From Aristolochia californica (Eukaryota; Streptophyta; Magnoliopsida; Piperales; Aristolochiaceae), in contig JARWKL010000010.1 in the NCBI GenBank assembly GCA_029961685.1, forward strand, positions 1,922,001 to 1,986,000: 64,000 bases of DNA, written 5' to 3'. Shown here in pieces: positions 58,018 through 64,000 of the stretch. Position 1 is the stretch's first letter. Every line of letters begins with the position of its first letter. The notes beneath the pieces were generated by a model. That model did not search any database and was not told the origin of the DNA. It saw only the letters and a program-made list of their open reading frames with translations. A program made the translations under genes and the position numbers.

Positions 58018-61000
58018 TCAAAAGCCTTCTCCACTCAGAGCCATCACCTCATTCAGCCCTGAGACATCATCCTGCATTAAACCACATGATGATTGAGAAT
58101 TCTAAATCAAACTTTAAATAATAACTTGGTTGGAACTGATCATTAAAATGAAAAGGGGTATATTTTTTTGTTCTGTTTATGCTGCCATAAGTAGATGATT
58201 AGCAGTATAAAATGAGAGGCAGATATATAACAGATCTGGTATCAGAGTAGCTCTAGAATAAAGCCCAAGTGAGGAAATCCGATTGTGGCAAGGTTGCTCC
58301 AAGGTAAATAAAACCTACCACCAGCAAGTTCTTGGAGACGGTGATAGCATATGAACCTTAATCATGGTAGAACTAAAGCTTCCAGTTAGTAAAAGGGTTT
58401 CCTTTAAAAATTTAAATATGGCTGTACTTCTTGTTGACTGATTCATTTCGTGTTACTTGTCGGATGAGTACGAAAGTTTGTCCTCTATAGAGGTTCTTTG
58501 AGCTCATGGATCAAACAGTACGAAAGGTTTTGTCCTCTTTTGAGGCTCTTTGAACTTTTGGATCAAACAGAGAAGACTGAACCTGAGATTCAGACAAATA
58601 GTCTTTCACTCACTGGAAACCAAGATGTAGCTGACACTATATTAGCTAGGTATTTTAATCTTCTACCTAAGGTGACAAATGTTTTTGAGCCTCAATTTTT
58701 TAGGTAATGGGTATCAACGAAATGTGCCTTTCAAATGAAATAGCTTAGAAAGAAATCATAGGCAACTTGTTCTGTAGCAAAATTTGGCAAAGTCCACACG
58801 TCTATGGAATCGTGTACATGATTTTATTAAGCAAGAAAGAGTAGTGAATGGAGTAAAAGGAACCATCAAGGGTGTATAGCATCATCTGTTGGTGGGAATA
58901 TCTTCTTTACTAGTCAATGGCAAGAAAGTTCAATTCCAAAAGATATGTTAAAGGAAGGTGATGCAGTCTTTGCTAAAGAAGAACAAGAACAAGGAGAAAA
59001 CATAATAAAAAGATCAATTAATACAAGAACATACCTTCAGACCAATTTCCCCACTTGATTCACCAAAGATTTCTTGCATTACATCTTCTAAAGTTACAAG
59101 CTGTTCCATCAAATTTCTAGGCATGAGAATTCAGCAATGATCTTCCGAGGCCATTATTAATGGAGGCATAAAGATGCTTCAACATTAACAATTTTTTTTT
59201 TTTGAAATGATCATTAACGATTTTCAATCTTCGGAATTGCAATAAACTCTGTAAATCAGAGGGAATTAATATATACCTATCTTAAGCGTATCTCAAAGAA
59301 AAAAAATTATTTAACAAGTGTAAAGCTCAGGTCACAGTAAACAATCAAGAATATGAAAAATTCTTTGTGAGATTAGTGAAGGCAGTGGGAGCTGGTTCAT
59401 CAGGGAACCTGCCCCAACCCACCTCACCTGATGTGGGGATGGATTCAGATTTGAAACCTTGACTTGTGAGGTGGGGATGGGTTTCTTGTACAAACCCATC
59501 TCAGGTTGGTTCTAAAATCAGATTAACTCCAAAAAAACCCAACCCGACCCGGTATATATATTTTATGTTTATATAATATATTTTGTCATTACCTTACGTT
59601 ATTTGAAATTACATGACATAAATGAAAAAAACTTGGAAAGAATAAGAGATGAGAGGGTAGAGGTGGGATAAGAAGGTCACCCTTTCTTATTGCCCTAATT
59701 TGTAGTTCATTGTAAAAAATTCTAAAACAGAATGATAGATGGAGAAGTTGTGCACTGTCTTTGTGCTCGACAACTATTACATTGTTCCTATCGATGGATC
59801 GAAGGGCATCTCTCCTAAGTATGTTCCCTTTGTCCTTTCCCCCATCTTTTCCCCTCATTTTCTCTACTCTCTTGTCACTTGCTTCTTTGGATTCTTACCA
59901 TTTGAGGCTTTTAGTTTTTTTCCCCCAAATCAGAAGAAAAAGGTGCAAAATAGTTCAATATGAGTGTCAACTATAAAAGAAGGTTTGGGAATAACAAACA
60001 AGTGTTTTTTCGCCTCTTTGCAACCAGGTAAACACTAATCTTGCTTTTCTTTTTCCTTTTTACTCGTTCTATATCTAAAACCTTCATTTATTTACTAATT
60101 TCCTCATGTTTTAGCCATTGGAATTATCAAAGAATCAAATGTTAAGAGGGTTAGAATTCTGTAAGAAGTCTATTTCTATAGATAGAAAGTTGTATACTAT
60201 TCAAAGTCGATTAACCTAAAGAGTCATAATTAGTTTTTGTTTTTTACTATTTTAAAATTTCTTTATATACTTGAAATCTATTAATGATGTGGTTGGCAAG
60301 TAAACTGTTGGATGAAAAAACCAGCTCCACACTTTTACTCTCAAATTCCATGTCTTTCAGTCTGAGTTTCAGATTCCAACAGGGTGAATACATTTTTACT
60401 AATTTATTTTTTCCCAAGTTGAAAATTGATAAGGTTCTGTAAGTTTTTACATCCTTAAAATTTTTTAAAGCACAGAGAAGGATGTCAAAGTCAGGTCAAG
60501 ACCATTTTCAAGAAGACTAAACGTACAAAAAACAAAAGCAGGTCAACGTCTAGGTCAGCTCAGGTCCATAATTAAAAAAAATTAAAAAAATTAAAAAAAA
60601 AACATGGACACATTTGAGAAACCGGTCCCCTTTCACTCTAACCCCAACCAAGGATTTAGCCTTACCACCATAAGTGGTTTGCTCTCGCTGGCTCTGCTAA
60701 ATGCAGAAATGTTAGCATTGTGCACTACGGGAGTATGAAATGGTAAGAGTAAGGGAAACATTTTCAATTGTAAGGTTATTCAGAGTCCATAATAAATTAA
60801 AAAAAAATTAAAAAGACATGGACAAATTTGAGAAACCAATCCTTTCCACTCTAACCCCAACCAAGGATTTATTCTTCTAAGTGAAAAAAAAGCCTAACCA
60901 CCACAAGTAGTTTGCTCTTTTGCTACCTCTTGCTAAATGCAGACATGTTCATAGATTAAAGCATTGTGCATTAAGGGAGTATGAAATGGCAAGAGTAAGG

Positions 61001-63527
61001 CAAACATTTTTAAATTGTAAGGTTATTCCCAAAAACATAACATTGTATCATGTTCAAAAGCATCAATAAAATGAACTGAAAAAATGTTGCATAAAAAGAC
61101 ATTTCAGAGGAAGCAAACGTACCCCCATAGTTCCACCATTTTCATTTACTACAACAGCCATGTGAACCCTCCTTAGGCGAAACTCTCTCAAGAGGTCTCG
61201 GATAGACATGGAATCTGTAGCATAACAAAATTTATCATCCACCACATAAAAATACAAGGAGATTAAAAAACATAAGCTTTCCATGGCTTTTGCCATGGTT
61301 CTTTTTTTTCTTTTTTTTTGTGAAGTTATTTCACCTTCTTTTCATTCAGTTGATTATAGCAAGTAATTCTCCATGGTTCCATACCTCTCTCTATTTTCTT
61401 CTCTGTTTAAATAAATATAAGATGTTGAAGGAATGACCAAAATGGTGACCAATTATAAAGGTCATTATGCTACTAACCAATATGTCATTCTAGGGTAACC
61501 CTGTTAATAAGCTACAGCCCCAGAAATATTACATATTCCTTGGGTTTCCTCTGCAAAATCACCAAATATACTTGCATACCTCTGCCTAAGATTCAGCTAG
61601 TTAACTCTAACTGCAGCATAAAAACACCCAAGTTCCTTTATAAAAGTTATATCATTGCTTTTAGGCCTGTGATTCACTTGTTCAGTACAAGCCTCACACA
61701 AATGACAATAGACCCACATAAAAGTTTACACTGAGAGGATTGTCATCATTATAATAAAAAGGTCTTTAGGTGGCTCCTACATCATCTGTGAAGCCTTGAA
61801 CAAACACCCACAAGTCAGAGTAGGAGGATCATTCTCTCAGAGAAAAAAAGAGTAGGAGAATCATTCTCTCAGAGAAGCCTGGCTGAACCCAATTGTGGAT
61901 GATGTTATTAGAGATGTGCCCATCAAGGGACCATTTATTCGCTGACGACGCAATCATTTTCTACAAGGAATGACTGATCAGCTCACCAGACTCAAAGCCC
62001 CCTTGGGTCTCTTTGAGGTTGCCTCCAGTCAAAAAGTTAATTGGGAGAAATCAGCTTTTTTCGCCTTCAACATTGCTGAAAGGATGCAACTGATTTGGCC
62101 AACCCACTTGGTTGCTCTTTATCTTCCCTGCCAACATTTTATTTGGGGTTAATAGAAGAGGGATATGGAGCAACCACCTGACTCTGTAGCTCAAGAGGAG
62201 AGGGAAAGTGTTTTGCCTCAAGAACACTATTTATGGCCTTAAAACAGAGTCTCCGTACCTGATTTGATAAATTTAACTAGGATGACATGGACTTCAGGTT
62301 CAAAAGGAGTGAACCTGGTCAGTCTATGTTTATTCTTAAACAAACCTTAGGCCCCATAATGAGTTATTTTGACTGTCTATGTTCACAAGATTATGATTTC
62401 AAGGGATGACCATCAAGGTTTTGTAGATTTAAAGAGGCACTTGGGACAACACTTTCGGACCAAAGACTTCAGTACATTGAAATACTTTCTGGAAATGGAA
62501 GTAACATGTGAGAAATCAAGTATTATCTTGACTTAAAGAACATAAATTGCTAACCTATCAAGTGAAACTGGTTTGCTAGGGGCCAAACCAATAGATACAC
62601 CTCTGAAGGCCAACACAAAATTGTAAGATGAAACTTCGCAGGTTTTGAAGGATAAAACTCACTTTCGACCTCTAGTGAGAAAATTGATCTACACCACATT
62701 TACCAGATCAGATACTCTATTTGCTATGGTACTTGTGAGTAGATTCATGGAAAATACACAAAAGATTCATCTTGAAGTTGTTCATCACAAATTGAAATAT
62801 CTCAAAGGTGCACCTAGAAGAGGACTTTTGTATAAACATCATAGCCATGTTAAAGTTGCTGGTTATGTGCATGCTCATTGTGCTAGGTAAAATTGACCAA
62901 AAGGGAACTGGAATGGATTGGTGATTGCTACATATGCCAGCCCAATAACGTGTGTTGATACCTTAGTGATAAATATTCAAGCCCTTCTACATGGCCTTCT
63001 CATTATAAGGGAGCACTACCACTTGCCCCTTATAAGGGAGCATTACCACTTACCAGGAACAAAGTACACAGGCTTGCGTACAATATCCACAACACTGGAA
63101 CTTTTTAGCTTCTCAACCTTCAAAATCAATGGGATAATAGTTAGCTATTATGGTAAGTGTGGAAAATCAGTATAAGACAAGAAAATCTTTAACCAAATAT
63201 CAATATCAAATTCCATAAGATTTACCTCTTTAACATACTTTACCAAATCCTTCACATATGCGATACCCACAATATTATCAAGGAGAGTCTCATAAACAGG
63301 TATCCTACAAATATGAAAGGATACTCCTCAGAAAAAGACTCATAAAGTTTCACCATAGAAATCCTCACGATAGTACGTTCAACATACCTAGAACATTTAT
63401 GGGCCACCCATAATTGCTTGAAGTCTATAAGCTTGGCACCAGCATCAATTGCAACAACATTTTTCAAAGGAGTCATCACCTCCTTGACAACTGTACCTTT
63501 CATCTCTAACACATTTTTTATCATATT
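58018..63527 (-). CDS. DUF21/CBS-domain (CorC-like) protein, 3' part, divergent C-terminus
   Basis: Six exons, all GT-AG and in phase: 63527-63388, 63304-63226, 63117-63054, 61214-61123, 59100-59035 and 58071-58018. The N-terminal exons lie right of the window. The encoded chain matches the paired CBS region of plastid DUF21/CorC-type membrane proteins (At1g55930/At3g13070 family, linked to divalent-cation transport). Blocks are NVLEMKGTVVKEVMTPLKNV, WVAHKCSRIPVYE.LLDNIVG, KPVYFVPDSMSIRDLLREFR and VHMAVVVNENGGTMGLVTLED. After LEDVMQEIF the sequence becomes GESSGEIGLK plus a 17-codon exon of no family match and a stop. The usual CorC_HlyC domain is absent. This may be a shortened paralogue or a decaying gene. 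Exon 6 is the least certain; a one-base shift in it opens a longer frame. Confidence 0.72.
58469..58570 (+). repeat. 51-bp tandem duplication
   Basis: tacgaaagtttgtcctctat starts at 58469 and tacgaaaggttttgtcctct at 58519. Both end with tggatcaaacag. A copia-type primer word variant (tggtatcagag, 58237-58247) lies 230 bp upstream, so this may be inside a retroelement leader. Confidence 0.7.
60564..61030. repeat. 221-bp tandem duplication in an intron of the CBS gene
   Basis: Copy 1 starts gtccataattaaaa at 60564 and copy 2 gtccataataaattaaaa at 60785. Each contains acatggaca.atttgagaaacc, cactctaaccccaaccaagg, tgctaaatgcaga.atgtt, gcattgtgca and gggagtatgaaatgg followed by aagagtaag. By eye about 85% alike, with a short insertion in copy 2. 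Confidence 0.8.
61890..62155 (+). mobile_element. LINE reverse-transcriptase fragment
   Basis: A frame from about 61930 reads HLFADDAIIFYK, containing the FADD catalytic signature of plant L1-type LINE reverse transcriptases. A second frame then gives LGLFEVASSQKVNWEKSAFF, matching the downstream L..F...SG.KIN..KS block. Frames are interrupted and no other LINE parts are seen. It lies antisense in the CBS gene's third visible intron. Confidence 0.7.
62375..62960 (+). mobile_element. Ty1/copia reverse transcriptase/RNase H fragment
   Basis: Broken frames show the copia order: a position equivalent to the catalytic YVDD (here YVHK, so dead), then DLKRHLGQHFRTKDFSTLKY and FLEMEV, LSSETGLLGAKPIDTPLKAN, VRKLIYTTFTRSDTLFAM, and HLEVVHHKLKYLKGAPRRGL followed by LYKHH. 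Several stops interrupt it. It is an old plant retrotransposon remnant, antisense to the host gene and directly after the LINE piece. Confidence 0.8.
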
Positions 63528-64000
63528 CTACCAAGAGGAAACCAAATTCAATGAACACAACCAATTTAATGCTCATAGAATATTCCTGTATAGTTTAGAT
63601 ATCACCAAGTATAATAGGCAGTATAGACAATGAACACTTAAACACAAACAAAAAATAGATAAGCTAATTAATTAATTCTCTACTCTAGAGTGGGTAGCTC
63701 ATAGGGAGGATAGCAAAAAAGTCTGGATTTCGGAAATCTCTAGAACTTAGTCAGATCTGCAAGAGTCAAGGGTTAGTGAAGGCAAATTTTATCTGGATTT
63801 TAGAATCCCTCACAGATAAACCATCCATAAAACCGATCAAAAAGCAAGAAAAAAGCTAGACCTCAAGAGTTCTAACTTGAAAAACCAGTGGAAGGACTTC
63901 CCTCAAGCCCCCTTGAGCTCGTTCTCCAAATTACCCAACCTAATCCCCCTTTTCTGCAGAAAAAAGGAGACAGGGGAGGAGGATTTAAGACAGGAAGAGG
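63528..64000. other. intron of the CBS gene at the right edge
   Basis: No further exon recognised between 63528 and the window end. The upstream DUF21 exons are expected beyond it. Confidence 0.5.

Noticed and set aside
1..64000. CRISPR arrays, bacterial operons or a clustered novel pathway
   Set aside because: No regular spacer-repeat array. Genes are intron-containing plant genes of unrelated function on both strands.

Overview
This window is nuclear DNA of a flowering plant. The genes carry GT-AG introns, organellar and cell-wall protein families, and plant-type transposons (TRIM, copia, LINE, hAT, SINE). TATA boxes, telo-box and TCP-type promoter words are also visible. The species cannot be fixed from the sequence. 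TE-filled introns of up to 7.9 kb suggest a medium or large genome.

Ten protein-coding loci are supported. In order they are: a RAMP4/SERP-type ER protein (minus, last exon not found); a J-domain/DUF3444 protein (plus, intronless CDS); a CASP-like four-helix membrane protein (minus, 3 exons); a TMEM256/DUF423-type small membrane protein (plus, 5 exons); a cytokinin-receptor histidine kinase of the HK2 type (minus, 13 exons, 1205 aa); a fasciclin-like GPI protein (plus, 1 exon); an OBERON PHD-finger protein (minus, 2 coding exons); mitochondrial HSP90-6 (minus, 20 exons, 788 aa); MAGO NASHI (plus, 3 exons, 150 aa, intron 2 about 7.9 kb); and the 3' part of a DUF21/CBS (CorC-like) protein gene (minus, running off the right edge). 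I joined exons by eye from splice dinucleotides, phase and family knowledge. Coding totals are divisible by three for every complete gene.

These are unrelated housekeeping and developmental genes. I see no operon-like or pathway cluster, and no new defence or metabolic system. HSP90-6 and MAGO are divergent, and the DNA between them holds a degenerate AT-rich repeat of about 255 bp period.

The accessory content is the more unusual part. It includes two TRIM-like elements, two copies of a non-autonomous hAT-like element (one in HK2 intron 4 with a near-perfect 8-bp target duplication), three tRNA-derived SINE-like heads, and a folded-back copia LTR with its primer-binding site in the middle. 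MAGO intron 2 holds two LTR elements set head to head. LINE and copia reverse-transcriptase fragments lie next to each other in an intron of the CBS gene. HK2 also appears to carry a degenerate internal copy of its membrane/CHASE start at the N-terminus.
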